Below, one piece after another: positions 28,401-40,997 of a DNA stretch of 64,000 bases. Source of the stretch: Dirofilaria immitis (Eukaryota > Nematoda > Chromadorea > Rhabditida > Onchocercidae); contig JAKNDB010000107.1 in NCBI GenBank assembly GCA_024305405.1, positions 4,262,501-4,326,500 on the forward strand. The letters are read 5' to 3'. Within the stretch, counting starts at the first letter, position 1; the number at the start of each line of letters is the position of its first letter. The translations under genes were made by a program, and so were the position numbers. Under the pieces are notes generated by a model. The model did no database searches, was not told the origin of the DNA, and saw only the letters and a list, made by a program, of their open reading frames with translations.

Positions 28401-31400
28401 TTTAAGCAAAGAATAAAGCATTTTAGTTATTGTCTTTTGTTCGACATTTCATTAATAATCTATTATGTTTTTGTGGAGTGCAGTAATAAGTGATTAATAC
28501 TTTGATACAGGAAGAACCAACCGAATGCTTGTTGGATGCATTTGCGATAGAAGTCATTAGTGGAGATGCAACATCGGAAGTCCTCAAAATTATCCATTTA
28601 TGGAATCTTCTTGTATCTGATTTATTGTTTTGCAAAAGCTTGTATGTTTTGCTGTATTTCAGTATAATTGGATTGTCTTGTTATACCAAAAATTCCTAAT
28701 TCTAAGGGAAATTTTTTAATCCGAATCAAGCATTGAGAACATTGGGAAAATTATAAATATTTGAAAGACGCGACGAATTAATATTTATCTCCCTTTTAAG
28801 AGAATTTCGTTATTTTCAGGGTAATCCGGCGCTATTTCTCAGCTTTAATTCGGCGAATGGTTTGTCGAATGGGTTCGTTTGAGCGACGGCTTGCTTCAGC
28901 ACTGTTGCAGCTACTTTTCAACAAACTGGAAGAAAGTGATGACGTAGTAGTGAAGAATACGGAATTTTTACTTTATTGTGCAGGTATTCATAAAATTTTA
29001 ATTAACTTTGTTTCTTTCTGGACCATAAACGAATTTAAGAATTGTTTTTAAGACACTTCACGGGGAAATTTCATAAAAGTTAGACAGTTTTAGAATTAGA
29101 ATTAGAAAACGAATTATTGAATTGCTGTAATTCAAAATTTTTAGTAGTTCGAGACAATCAGCTGTTATTAGTCATTTCCTTAGCATAATATTAGTAGAAT
29201 TCGTCCTCAATCTGTTTTAGCGAATTTTAGCTTTATCAATAAATGTATGAATTATTTAAGCCTATTGGATCACTGCAGAAGTAATCAAATTTACTTTAAA
29301 GATGTAATGCAACGAACAGAAAGGATTTTGGATTGGTTGGATCGTGCGAAAGTAAAACATTTTAAAACTTTTTAGGTTTTCCTTATATCATCAGTATTGC
29401 AGCATGTTACAGAAAAATGATCTGTTAAATTAAGTTAATACTACTCGAAGACATTATAAATATAATGACTGCTATTATATTCGCAATTTTTGAAAAAGTA
29501 TTATATCTCGAATATTTCAGCAACATACTATTGCGAATCAGGAAAGTTATCCTGATGATAGATCACTAATTGGTCGGTTTGATGTGTGTCGTAGTTTGTT
29601 GGGATTTCTTACAAATGAGGATAAAGTTATAATTGGTTCAGAACCTAACGGCACGCAACTTATTAAGGTAATATTTTAAAGACTAGGAACCAAAACTTTC
29701 ATGTGAGTCTAATTTGGAAACTTTCATAATTTCAACGGATTTTCTATATTGACTTTAAAATTCCTTAGGAATGTGATTCTTATTTTTACACGTTAATTTA
29801 ATGATACATCTGGTGTGGAATTCATTTTTTCTTTTATTTTTAGCAATTGCTTGATGAGTTTATTTTGCCATCTTCGCGAACTTATGTTGCTTTGATGCGG
29901 CAGAAAGAAAGCGATGGTGATATTCATATACAACGTTCAGTGACACATTTAGCAATCTCGAGAGGTAAATCATTTGAAATGATAGGATCATTTTATGTAG
30001 TTTTTATTTGATTAATTTTTATATAAAGACGGTTTCTTTTGGAAATCAGAAAAATCACGTAGAAATGCATGACCCAGAATTGAAAAGTTCATGGTGATAT
30101 CTATACTATCTCTAACTTAATAAGATTCTTGTCTATATGAATATTAATATTGTAAAAAGTTTGTCAACACGTTCCAGGTATAGATGAATCAGATAAAATC
30201 ATACCACGTTCAGCAACGATGGGATCGATGCTTTCTTCCCGTTCTATTCCAGTATGTGGTACTAGTGAAAGTACCAAAGCAGCGTACAATCTGATTGTTG
30301 CACTTTGTGACTCAACACCGCTTAACTACCGATGTATGGTTGAGATTCTTCTCGAACTGTTTTATTCAGGTGCCTCATCGTTCCTTACTAGAATCTTATT
30401 ACATTTTTTTGGAAGTATGCTTCCATTTGCTTAGAAATTGATTATAAAATCAAGGATTTTATTTTTCTGATGACCCAGTTTTCGCGAAATCTTTTTCACA
30501 ATGTACTTAAATCATTAATCTATGACTTTTGGTCCATTTTCAATTTTAGTTCCAATAAATACAGTTGCAGAGCCCGTTCCTACCATGAATATTGAATGGG
30601 AATATATGCCTGGTTATTCCATTCGTTCACCGAATAGTTATGTGGGACTAAAAAATGGTGGAGCTACTTGTTACATGAATTCTGTATTTCAGCAGGTGCG
30701 TTTCATCTATTACATGACAAAGTTTGAGTTGTATGAATTCGGTTTGCTGAAAAAGTAAATGCAGTTCAAAAACAATATTTTATTAATATTAAAATTAGCT
30801 GCAAATTTAATGCAATTTTATTGTTATTACATAACTGCATACTAGAAGCAAGTGCAAATCAGCCTCGTCAATATTGAGAGTTGTCAAGATTCAACTATCT
30901 GTTATTAACTAGCTTACATATGTTAGTGCTTTATTAGCTTGATTTTGAACGTCCAGAAGCGTGTAAATCTGCTGAGAGCTTTATGTTATCCTATTATTAC
31001 AACAATATGACTCAATGCACTAAACATATTGTAAACCAAGTTCGTCTTGCAGATATTCATGATTGAACCACTGCGGAATGTCATTATCAACGCCAACTTT
31101 ATGGACGACATGAGCGTTGAAGAAATGGCTATAAATGTAAGCAAATATTTGTCCCAAGTAATTTGTTGCTTGTCAACAGTCAGCCTTACAGTTCAATGTT
31201 TTTTCTCATTTTCAGGAGTATAGTATTTCGGAAGAGCATTACCATGCAACAATTTTAAAGGCTGTGCAATCAATTTTTGCACATTTACTTGGCTCTGAGA
31301 TGCAGTTCTATTCTCCAAAATTCTTCTGGAAGCATTTTCGGTTGGTCATGCATCATCGTTTATGCTTTTAAAAAGATTTCAGGATTTTCTTGAGTTGAGA

Positions 31401-34400
31401 TGCCTTTTAGATTTTGTGGTCAAGCAGTAAATGTGCAGGAGCAACAGGATGCCCTAGAATTTTACAATGCTCTTTTTGATTCCATTGATGAAGGTCTTAA
31501 GAAGTTGGGTGAACCGCCTATTTGTGAGAATTTATTTGGTGGAATGTTTGCTGATCAGAAGATTTGCAAAGATTGTCCACATAGGTAAGAAATTACATGC
31601 ATATTCTTTTTTTTTTTTTTTAAATTTCTTAACGTTTCAAACAAGATTTGATGAACTCATTAAATGTTGCTATGGAGATATGTACTAGTCATACTTTTGC
31701 TTTGTTATCGTATTATTGTTAAACAGTGAGAACTAATTCATGATCATTTTGTAATTTTAGAGCTGATACTTTTTCTTATCTTACCAGGAATGTTATATCC
31801 GAAATCGAATGAAGGAAAAAGAGTTTTCTGCTCGTATTCATCTTTTTTTTCGAATATTTTTTATAAAAATATTCAGATATCAACGTGAAGAAACATTTAC
31901 ATCAATCTCAGTAGACGTGCGATCTCATAACAACCTTCTTGATTCTCTTAAAGAATATGTGAAAGGGATTTGTTGAATAACGACAATGCATATCTTTGTG
32001 AAGAATGTAATAAGAAAGTAGGTTCACACTCTATTTTGAATTGTGGAATTTAAATTTAACCAGATTTTCTAAGAAAGAGAAATGAAAGGAAAGAAAGGAA
32101 GAGAGAAAAAAAGAGATGATTATCATTTTTTCAAATTGTGTTTGAAGAATTGGAAATAGAGAAAAGCGCGAGGATCATACCTGTTAATTGATATAATTAA
32201 AATTGTTGGTCTCTCTTTTTTAGGTGACAGCAGTGAAACGATTATGTGTTGCCAGATTACCACCATATTTGACGATACAACTGAAAAGATTTGATTTTGA
32301 TTGGGAACGTGATTCACCACAAAAATACAACGATTATTTCGAATTTCCTCTTGATCTTGATATGATGCCCTTTACTGTTCATGGATTAGCTCAAGCTGAA
32401 GGTACTTTTGCATAGCTACATGATATATAGTAAGGTTTGTTATGCTAAACGAGACGGAACTTGATTTTTCTGCACCCCATTTATGTTGTAGTTTGATTTA
32501 ATAATTGCTACCAATTTTTCTCGATCTTGTTAGTCTCAACCTCTTCAGTCATCATTATATTGTATTGATATTAGCACTTTTCAATGTTACTATATTAGTT
32601 TATTTATAGGGAAATTTCGAAGGAAGAGTTGACGCATTCATCAGTAACAGATAGCGGTCGAGGTACGTCTTTTTTTCTTGAAGATGTTTTTATGAATTTT
32701 AAAGAATATAGAAAATATTTATGGACTGTAAAACAGTTATCTTAACAATGTAGATGAAATTTGACAATTAATTTAATTAATTTGCATTTACACCAGTTTT
32801 TTTCTACCAGGAATTTACTTAAGTCTGCGCTTGTTCCTGAGCAGAATCAAATTCCAATTTCAGGCACGTCTGAAAGGGCATCACCAGAAACAAACGATGT
32901 TTATGGTGCTGCTGGCACATCAACGATACATCACGAAGCTAAACTGAATGATAATAAGTTTGTTATTCCCAATTTTTTAATTTTTACTGAATAATTTTGG
33001 CTGGCAGTTGTGCCGGATTCATTACAAGTGATTTCAGCAGTACGAAATATTGTTTACGTGGAGTAATTGTACATTCGGGACAGGCCAATGGAGGCCATTA
33101 TTATTCATTCATTCGTTCTGAAGAAGATGGTGGTCGTTGGTTCAAATTCGATGATACTGATGTAACCGAATGGCATTTGAACAAAGAGGTAATGTTTCAT
33201 GAAATAATAGGCGAAACAGGAAAATTCCGTCGTTTTAACTAACATGCTATGTGCTCTTGGATTTTCTTGTTATTGATTAAATTACCACATTATTTATTCT
33301 TTGCCACACCTTTTTTTCCATTTGTTTATTTCGGCATTTGAGTTCCTGGATTTTGTGGCCTTAAGTTAATGCATTATTGTATCTTTCGTTCCTTGTTACT
33401 TTTACAAAACCTTTCAGTTTTTACGGAAAAAGAAATTTTGTGAAATAGGAGGAGTCAGTTTAGGCAGAAAAGTTCGTAAGCTATGATTAAAAACATTAAT
33501 GTTTATCCAATATTTGATAAGGTTTTTAAGTGTCTGAACATGATCTTATGTGATATTCGCAGTTTTTTTTGGAGCCATAGGAAACTGATTTCTTAATCCT
33601 TATGATTTTAGGAAATGCAAAATATGTGGTTTGGTGGTGAATACATTGCAGAATCGTTTGATAATAATAACAGCCACTATCAGAAAAAGCGACAGAAGCG
33701 TTGGTGGAATGCTTACTTGCTTATTTACGAAAAGGTTTCGCGGAATTTTCAAAATTTCAAATCTTGCTAAGATGAATACATTTTTAATTTAGGATGATTA
33801 TTTAGTCGTTTTTCGTAATATTGCATCGTGATGAATGTAACAATCGAATTATTCGGATTAGCTCAATAGATAAGATTGTTGATAGTTTGGAGTTTAATAT
33901 TCTTAGTTTAATTTCTCAGTTTAGTTTTTTTTCTTAGTTTAATTTAATATTCTTATGTCTAGATTAGGCGCTCCACTGTACTTCCTGCTGCTTAATTGTT
34001 TTTGTTCCATCATTGCTGTAATCATCTATATGGAGTTATAGAATTAATTCAATTTAAACATATTTTTTATTTCAAGCTATTTTTATAGGCACCAACAACT
34101 GTTACTTCTATAGCTTCATCATCAGCAGAACTAACGACTTCTTGCTCTTCCACACAGCCATCACATTCGTCCTCCAATAGTCCACTCAGTCTGGATAAAA
34201 AAATAGGTGCCATGTCTATTAGTAAGTTCCTTTTTGCTTAATTTTATCTAATTTATTCAAAATTAATTACTACTTTGAAATTGTAATTACTAATCAATGT
34301 ATTCATGCTGGAAGGAGATTATGAACCATGTGTAATTTTTTATTCAAGCAGGATTTCGAGTGGAAGATAAAATACACATATTTTTCAGGCACTCGTATTC

Positions 34401-37400
34401 GGCAAATGCCTCCAAAATTGGAAGCTTTGGTTCGCGGCAAGAACACTTGTGCTATGCATGAAAGATCCCAGTAAGTTAATAGAATTTATATATTGCTAAT
34501 TTTTAAATTAGAACCGTTAATTTTTCTTATCAATATTTTCTCCATGCATATTCTTTTTATTATCGGCTATGTTGACCACTGTTCGGTCGATTGCTATGCA
34601 CTGCTTTAATGTTCTATGGTCATATTTTATGTTACGTCATATTTTAATGCGCATATAAGTAAAAATTTAAGCACAGTGAATGCTTTTATTTACGAAATAA
34701 TATAGCTAAATAGTTTTTAAAAAGATATAGTGGCTCCATAGTTTACTAGGTGAAATCAAAGGTCAGAAATTATGTGGGTTCAAATCTGGAATATGGTTTG
34801 AATATAACATTCTATCATAAATTAGACTATTCTTTAGAGATATGTTTATATTAGAAAAAATCAAATTTTTGGGATGTTTATTATTTTTTCAAAACTAAAA
34901 AACCTAAAGCTTTACCTATTCTAAACAAAATATGTTCATCGTTGTATATAGAAGAGAAGACTGAAATTTTAAAATTAAAAATATTGATTTTCAATTCCAG
35001 CAAATTTTCAGATATACTCCGAACTATTTTCAATTTATTCGGGATATATGCTCACGAGCAATCCGAATGATTAATCGAATAAATTTCGAATTTCAGGAGT
35101 AAGGCTTTGTGTGGCGCTATTAGAATTAGATTCTCTTTATGGGCATTTTAAAAATTCTAAATTCAGATTCTCGATTATTATTATGTAGAAAACAAAGAGG
35201 CTGCAAATAATAGTTTTTGAATAATGTTTTTTTCAGCGATTATTATTTATTAACAACAAAACTGCTAAGCAAATTTCTGTTTTCTACAGGTCTACGAGCA
35301 AAAAAACGCTACGGTAAGAGATTTAACTGACCACTTAAGAATTTACATCTGTACCTGCCAGAATTAAATATTTATTGTATTTGCCCTTTATTTTTCACAG
35401 AGAAAATGAAAAAGTAAATTGCAGTTTGGGTAATATAGCGGAATGGCAGAAAACCTACGAAATATTGTTTGCATCATCCAAATCTTCTCGTGGATGGTTT
35501 ATTTGTAATATCATGTTTCAACCTAAAATGGTTGTTTTATATCTTCTTACGGCACCTTCTACTGATGTAAGTATACGTAACTTTTAAAATTGAAAATTTG
35601 AAAATTTCGGAGAAAATATCGCGATTTCATCAAATTCTTAACGTACTGCTTTAATGGTGTCGCGCATAATGAGAGAGCAAAACTTTTTCGTGCAAATTTT
35701 GAAGAACGTCTAATTTCGGTGCATATCCTTGATGACACTAAAGTGATTGCATTGCTTGCAACAAATTTTTTCCGTCGCAAATTTAACCAACGTAGGCGGA
35801 GAGTTCTAACTATCCAATCAAAACGTATGCTGAGAACATCGCTTTTAAATTTTGCATCGTTTTATAATTTATGATATTATATTGTTGATTTCAGGTGCGC
35901 TATTTTTTCACAAATATATTTGTCATACTTTTGAATGCAGCAACACGTGATTATCCTGATATTATCCGGCCGTATATGCGTAAGTTTCAAATGCTAGTGG
36001 GAAGTTATGCTAGAAAGGAAATCTTTAAAAACGAAATATTTAGATTGTTTCATTAATATTCGTATTGTTTCTATTGAATTCTTGGCATCAATTATGATGG
36101 TAGCTTTCGCTCCTTATATTTTAAAAAAAATTAACCTGAAATATTCTTCTTGGTTGTTTGGATGGTAGTTTTGACGATGTAAATATTAATTGTTTTAACG
36201 TTTTAATTGCAGGAGATTGTCCTGACTTCAAAATTGATGCCGTTTATAAAGCGGGCGATACGATATCTGATATGTTTATTACTTTATTACTTATCATCCC
36301 TCGCAACTACTTTACCGAATTTAGTGCTCATCCTACCCAGTATATAGCTTTGTTCAATCTTTATGCTATGTCAGGTTTGGAACAGGTATCTCTCTCTGTG
36401 TTTCTGTGTCTTTCACCTCTGATGAAAAGTAACGGAAGACGGAAGTGTTACAAATTTATCAGGGTTGTAAAATGATACTGTTTTGCTATTTCTGCATATT
36501 AGAAGAACCGTACATGGATTTGCTGCAAGAATAAGCGTTAGATTATTTGCTGTCTCCTAGAATAAATTAGATCGGTTTGTCCCAACCATATATATAGTTG
36601 TCGTATTCACTCCCGTCGAAGAAAGTTTTATAAATTAAATAAACGCAATACTTTGGTTCCATTCTGCATAAATTTGCCGGAAAGACTTACTAACTGATAT
36701 ATTTATTATCAGTCTTTTATCTCAATTCATTGGCTTTTGTAAAATCTTTTACATATACTTTGAGGCGAAAGTCATTTCAGAAAAGGCAGCTGGTGCGAAA
36801 AGGTGCTTTGCATGCATTGTTAGTGCTCATTTCACGGGATGATTACCATATCAAAGTGATTTATCAAGACAGTTCAAAACTGTATGAAGTGATTTCATTG
36901 CTTCTTAGGATTTGCAAATTTGAATGGCAAGGCGAAGTAAGAAATTAATTAGAATATAAGTTAATTATGTTAGTTCAAGCTAACTAGTGGCTATGATATT
37001 TGATTCTGTTCAAGATTGTAGGGCAAGGATAGACGTCCTCTTACATTTGTATGTAAATCTTACATACAAATAATTATTTTTTAAAATTTTTTATAGAATG
37101 CCAATTTAAATCCATATGCTATTACAACCGGTGGTCTTATTCAAGCACCGCAAGAAGTCGCTCAATGGATGAACGAACTCGTTTATGTTAATAGGTACTT
37201 CATTTCGCGGTTAATTTCTTATTTTACTTCAATTTCTTAATCGAATTTCTAAAATACTTATGGAGTGGATAGATAACATCAATTTAGCTTTAATTCGGGG
37301 TGTGGCTGAGATTTAAACTTATGGCAAATTTTAGATTATTGAAGCAGTTGATCGAATTGCCTACTGATCGTGTAGTTGCACTGGATACGATCTTGTACTT

Positions 37401-40400
37401 ATGTTGGGAGAATATTCACTTTACGAAGATTCTTCTCCATCATTTTTCGTTTGAGGTACATATTTGATTCAACTTCAAATAGTGTAACTTTTAGTATTAT
37501 AAATATTACGAAACCAGACAAGAATCTTTATTTTTGTCCTGAAAAACTTCCATAAAATTGTGTTGCATAATTTAGCTTTCATTTCACTTGTTTCCAAAGG
37601 AAGTAGAGGAATGAGGAAGAGAATATTTTCTCTGTTTTTACTGGTTCAATGCAGATTAAAGGTTTGAATTTTTTACTCGGCCAAATGATTGAAGTTATTT
37701 ATTTTACCATTTCCAAAAGCCTAAACGGAAAAATTAAACATAGACAAGACGAAATAATAAAAGCAGTCGCTCATATTTTGTCATTATAAATGAAGGAAAA
37801 CCAGTAGGTACCTAACGACACTGGGATAAGTGAAAGCTGTGTCTTTAATTCATTGCTGTAGGTAGATTCTTATACCAATTTTAGGGAGTATATAATAGTA
37901 CAAAAGGAATGGAATTATGAAATAAGGATTCTTGCTCGATATTCCCGATTTTAATTCAGTCAATATCGTAATTTTGTTCGTACTTTAATAAGTTTTTCTG
38001 TATTAATTCTTTACTGAATCATTTCTTTTAAGTGTCTGTTTACGCCGAATGAAGTAAAAAATGCAACAATAATCATTGAAAACATTCTTGACATTAATGA
38101 TTCAGTACAGAATGAACGGCAGCGTTTGGTACTTTTAGGTTTTGGTAAGTTACAATCTTTCATTTTCGTAAATTATTGAGAAATTTATTTATTTTAGGTG
38201 AGGTTTAAAAAATCAGGAACTGAAATTATGTAATGAATCATATATATTAATTTTTGATATTCAAAACATTGATGCGTGATTTAAAATTTCTAAATCGTAA
38301 TTGTAATCATTTGAATCAGTTGGTAGATTTTTTTCTCTTAAATTAATTTAAATAGTTGATGAAAAAGTTAGAGAAGATATTAATTCCTATGCAAGGTTTT
38401 AAATATGCATCAACTTTCTTAAATGAATATTATTAATGGTCCATAGAACTTTTATTATCTATCACATTAGTGTCGAAAATCTTTGATGGATGGAGTAGTT
38501 TCACACTTTAATACACTATAGTATTTTTTTAACAAAACTTGTTCTGAATAAAGATTCAGATGCCTATTATGTGTTTTTTTTAAATATTAGCTACCCTTTT
38601 GGATACAAAAATTACGTACTGTAGTATACTATAATATTAAAGAATTGGAAAAATCTTTGCTTGATTAAATAGTTTTATCCTATTTCAATTTCAAATTTGT
38701 TTTAATGTTCCGAAATTTTCATCTTTTTTCCAGAAAACGGTTCTCAAAAGTACAAAGGCTTTATTGCAATAATGTTCGGCCAAAGGGACATCTATTCGTG
38801 GAAGGCATACCATTTGTTGCGAACGTTAATCGATATTGCTTCTAATAATCAAGAGATTATTCAGGTAAATCTTTCAAAAACTTCACCAATTTTATATTTA
38901 GTATGTAGAATTTCCACACCTTATCTTTTGATTTGTAATTTTTCTTTCATTGTTAAAAAGACTGCCATGGAGTATGGCAGTATTAAATGAAGGAGAATCT
39001 CATTTAAATTTTTTCCACATCATGATTAGTATATATCTTATAATTCTTTTAGTAAATCTTATTTAATCTATAATTAAGATTCTTGCGGAAAATGAGCAAG
39101 CACGCAACAATTTGTACAAAATGAAGGATTGGTTTAAATTACAACTTGCTGCCAGTGTAAGCTGAAGATTTTCTATATAGAACTGGTTCCTATGGAGTTA
39201 AAAATTTTGAAATTCTCACTTCACAGTGAGTACTAAAGCCAAAATGCTAAAGTTATTACAAATCTCTGAATTTTTTAAGAGTGCATAGCGGGCATGATGA
39301 TTGGATACTAGCATTTCGAAACACATTTGAACGATAATTTTCATTACTGACTCATGATTGACTTACGTTTGTAAAATTGTATTATGCGCAATATCTTTTT
39401 CAATATCTTAAAGACCTATGATGAATCAGCGATTATGTCGAAAACCTTTCAGATTCATTTTCGTTATAAATTCAAGTTTTTTTAGTCGGCTAAATCAGAC
39501 ATTTATGATTATGACAGTCGGCGTGATGATTTGGACAAGTCGGGTGACTCAGAGGGAATGGATAGTTTTATCGAAATATATGAAAAATTTCGCGATTTAC
39601 TTTCGAAATTCAATGTTCCATCTTCAGTTGTTTCAAACTTCGGTAATTCATTGGGCGATGGTGATAATTTTGTTGAGGATACTTTTTCCGAGTAAGTATA
39701 ATTTTTGGAAAAAATGCGAAAACCCAAGTGTTTACTCTTACAAAAGTTAGTGGTTATTATGTTTTAGTGGGTTGAAAAGTTATGCTTATTTGTTAGATTC
39801 GGGTTTCCTTAAATTTCATTTGTGCTGATATTGCTTCTTTTCTCATCAAGTATAAGTTTGTTTTGTAATGTTCAGGAAGTTGGACGACAGTATTTTTCAT
39901 GTTTTAACTAATTCGTATTTCTCATTTGCTCTTTGTCATATTCCTTTCAACCGATATATGATTTTGAAATTGAAAATTTTCAGAATATGCCGAGAGACGG
40001 AGTTTCGAGTGAAAGACGTTTGTCATGTGCTTCTGAAGAACGTTTACGATCAGTAGAACAATCTTTGATAGATTGTGGTAGAGCTGAAACATCCTCAATA
40101 GTTGGTTCACCCATAAATGCTGCTTCTTCTCCTATGGAAACCAATCTATCTTTGAAAACAGGTTTATCGCAGCTTTATCAAATATTAAACCGTTTAATAA
40201 AAGAATATCTGACAACCAATATTCTGTGATAAAATGCGAATATATTTGGCATGAGTACAGTGCTATACATATTGTTTATTGCGACTTACAAAAAATTTTT
40301 TGAAGGAAGTTCTGATGAGACTTTAACTCTGGGCACATCTATGTCATTCAGTGAGAGGCTTCTGGCTAATGTCGGTCTACCACCTCCCCACCATATTCAG

Positions 40401-40952
40401 AACATGATTCGGCTGATGTAACTTCACAGAAGTAAGATTTTTTTGTTTTTGCTCTTGTCTCTTTTTCATCAATCTTCTAGAATGCATAAGGTTTTGTTCG
40501 TGAAAATTTAGTTATCTGATCAGCAGTTCAGAAATGATTGACTTAAAATAGAACTCGTTTATGGAATGTAATTTCATCTTCAGAAGTTACGTAAAGTTTG
40601 TAGTGAAGTTGAGAATGCCATAAAAATTCCTTTAGTTTAGGATTTGCATTTATTGATAGCTTATCCATCTTTAAACAAATTGTATGTAAAGATATAGACT
40701 GCTTTAAGCTTAAAAAGTGATTCTTTCTAGAGATCAGAAATTTTTGAATTCTAATAGAATGCAATCATGGGAACAGCTGTTTATTACTGAAATTTTGATA
40801 AGTTTTTCAGATATCCATGTGTAGCATCTCTAGGTGCGCCGCATTCCTGGCAAATTTCACTAACTAAGATAAATTATACAGAAGATAATTCGTCAGTTGA
40901 ATCTACGTCGACGGGTATTGAAATGGAGGATGTACCACCGCCATACGAATAA
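13447..40952 (+). CDS. USP9X: USP9X/fat-facets ubiquitin carboxyl-terminal hydrolase
   Basis: A huge cysteine protease that removes ubiquitin from protein substrates. About 63 exons sum to about 8.65 kb of coding sequence, or about 2,880 residues, in the range of FAF and somewhat longer than human USP9X. Homology to USP9X is collinear from the N-terminal helical region ([12 protein letters not shown] near 17123) through the Cys box (30660s), His box (33060s) and the hallmark [13 protein letters not shown] (near 33700). The start at 13447 is tentative because the first intron phase does not match. Conserved exons at 23133, 27593, 31965, 32609 and 40386 each need one more base in a homopolymer. 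The stop TAA is at 40950-40952 and an AATAAA is at 40992. The tail differs from vertebrate USP9X in having PPxY motifs. It is the only gene between 13.4 and 41 kb. Exon lists are in the segment entries. Confidence 0.93.
13876..13967. repeat. 46-bp tandem duplication in intron 1
   Basis: Two adjacent copies, 13876-13921 and 13922-13967, start GACTAATACTTTG. They differ at one position near the end (TTACAAAA versus TTGCAAAA). Confidence 0.85.
16401..16453. repeat. (TA)26 microsatellite
   Basis: An uninterrupted TA dinucleotide run inside the intron before the 16699-16924 exon of the deubiquitinase gene. Confidence 0.97.
18047..18086. repeat. 20-bp perfect tandem duplication
   Basis: AATATAATCGATATCCCATC is present twice in succession (18047-18066 and 18067-18086), in an intron of the deubiquitinase gene. 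Confidence 0.92.
20497..20761. repeat. 71-bp perfect direct repeat copying a splice acceptor
   Basis: 20497-20567 and 20691-20761 are identical. The first copy holds the 3' end of an intron, the TTTTTCAG acceptor and the first 20 bases of the exon at 20548-20654. The second lies in the next intron, where the exon sequence breaks off after the repeat. The second copy is therefore a pseudo-exon start. Confidence 0.95.
25186..30369 (+). other. USP9X: USP9X middle region with ubiquitin-like segment
   Basis: Exons: 25186-25303, 25990-26063, 26252-26502, 26685-26846, 26928-27105, 27481-27635, 27768-27851, 28110-28340, 28511-28641, 28820-28983, 29221-29351, 29521-29667, 29844-29964, 30178-30369. 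Exons at 25990 and 26252 match the ubiquitin-like segment of USP9X (beta-strand and GG-type pattern, then [11 protein letters not shown]). A Ser/Asp-rich linker and more helical repeat sequence follow. The exon at 27481 reads in the family frame only if one A is added to the run at 27593-27595; after that it continues IAKFVL, as expected. All other junctions keep phase. Confidence 0.85.
30550..33734 (+). other. USP9X: USP9X catalytic (USP/C19) domain
   Basis: Exons: 30550-30695, 31053-31136, 31216-31340, 31411-31584, 31877-32017, 32224-32401, 32610-32662, 32864-32957 (possibly from 32811), 33008-33188, 33612-33734. The catalytic Cys is codon 30669-30671 in [14 protein letters not shown]. The catalytic His is codon 33096-33098 in NGGHYYSF, followed by the acidic box WFKFDDTDV. 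Both zinc-ribbon CxxC pairs are present (ICKDCPHR and CEECNKK), as is [12 protein letters not shown]. All residues expected of an active enzyme are visible. Two G runs (31965-31967 and 32609-32611) are one base short; read literally, they end the protein inside this domain. Confidence 0.92.
34089..40952 (+). other. USP9X: USP9X C-terminal region ending in PPxY
   Basis: Exons: 34089-34221, 34389-34470, 35012-35098, 35401-35566, 35895-35979, 36213-36385, 36781-36936, 37097-37194, 37335-37455, 38033-38144, 38734-38864, 39079-39156, 39486-39691, perhaps 39876-39900, 39984-40161, 40306-40431, 40811-40952. The short exon at 35012-35098 is easy to miss, but it matches the family (YFQFIRDIC) and fixes both phases. 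The junction between 39691 and 39984 does not keep phase unless the small 25-bp exon is used, and that exon has a weak GTTTTA donor. The tail is Ser-rich, with VPPPYE at the very end and, after adding one C at 40386-40389, an upstream PPPY. Confidence 0.8.
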
Positions 40953-40991
40953 TTTTTAGTTAAATAGAGACAGTATAAAAATTATTGTACC

Positions 40992-40997
40992 AATAAA
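40992..40997 (+). terminator. Poly(A) signal of the USP9X gene
   Basis: AATAAA lies 40 bp after the TAA stop, a typical nematode spacing for a short 3' untranslated region. Confidence 0.6.

Noticed and set aside
34731..34795. tRNA-like A-box (TAGTTTACTAGG) and B-box (GGGTTCAAATC) in an intron of USP9X
   Set aside because: The T-arm stem does not pair and no acceptor stem closes the structure. At best it is a decayed tRNA-derived relic.
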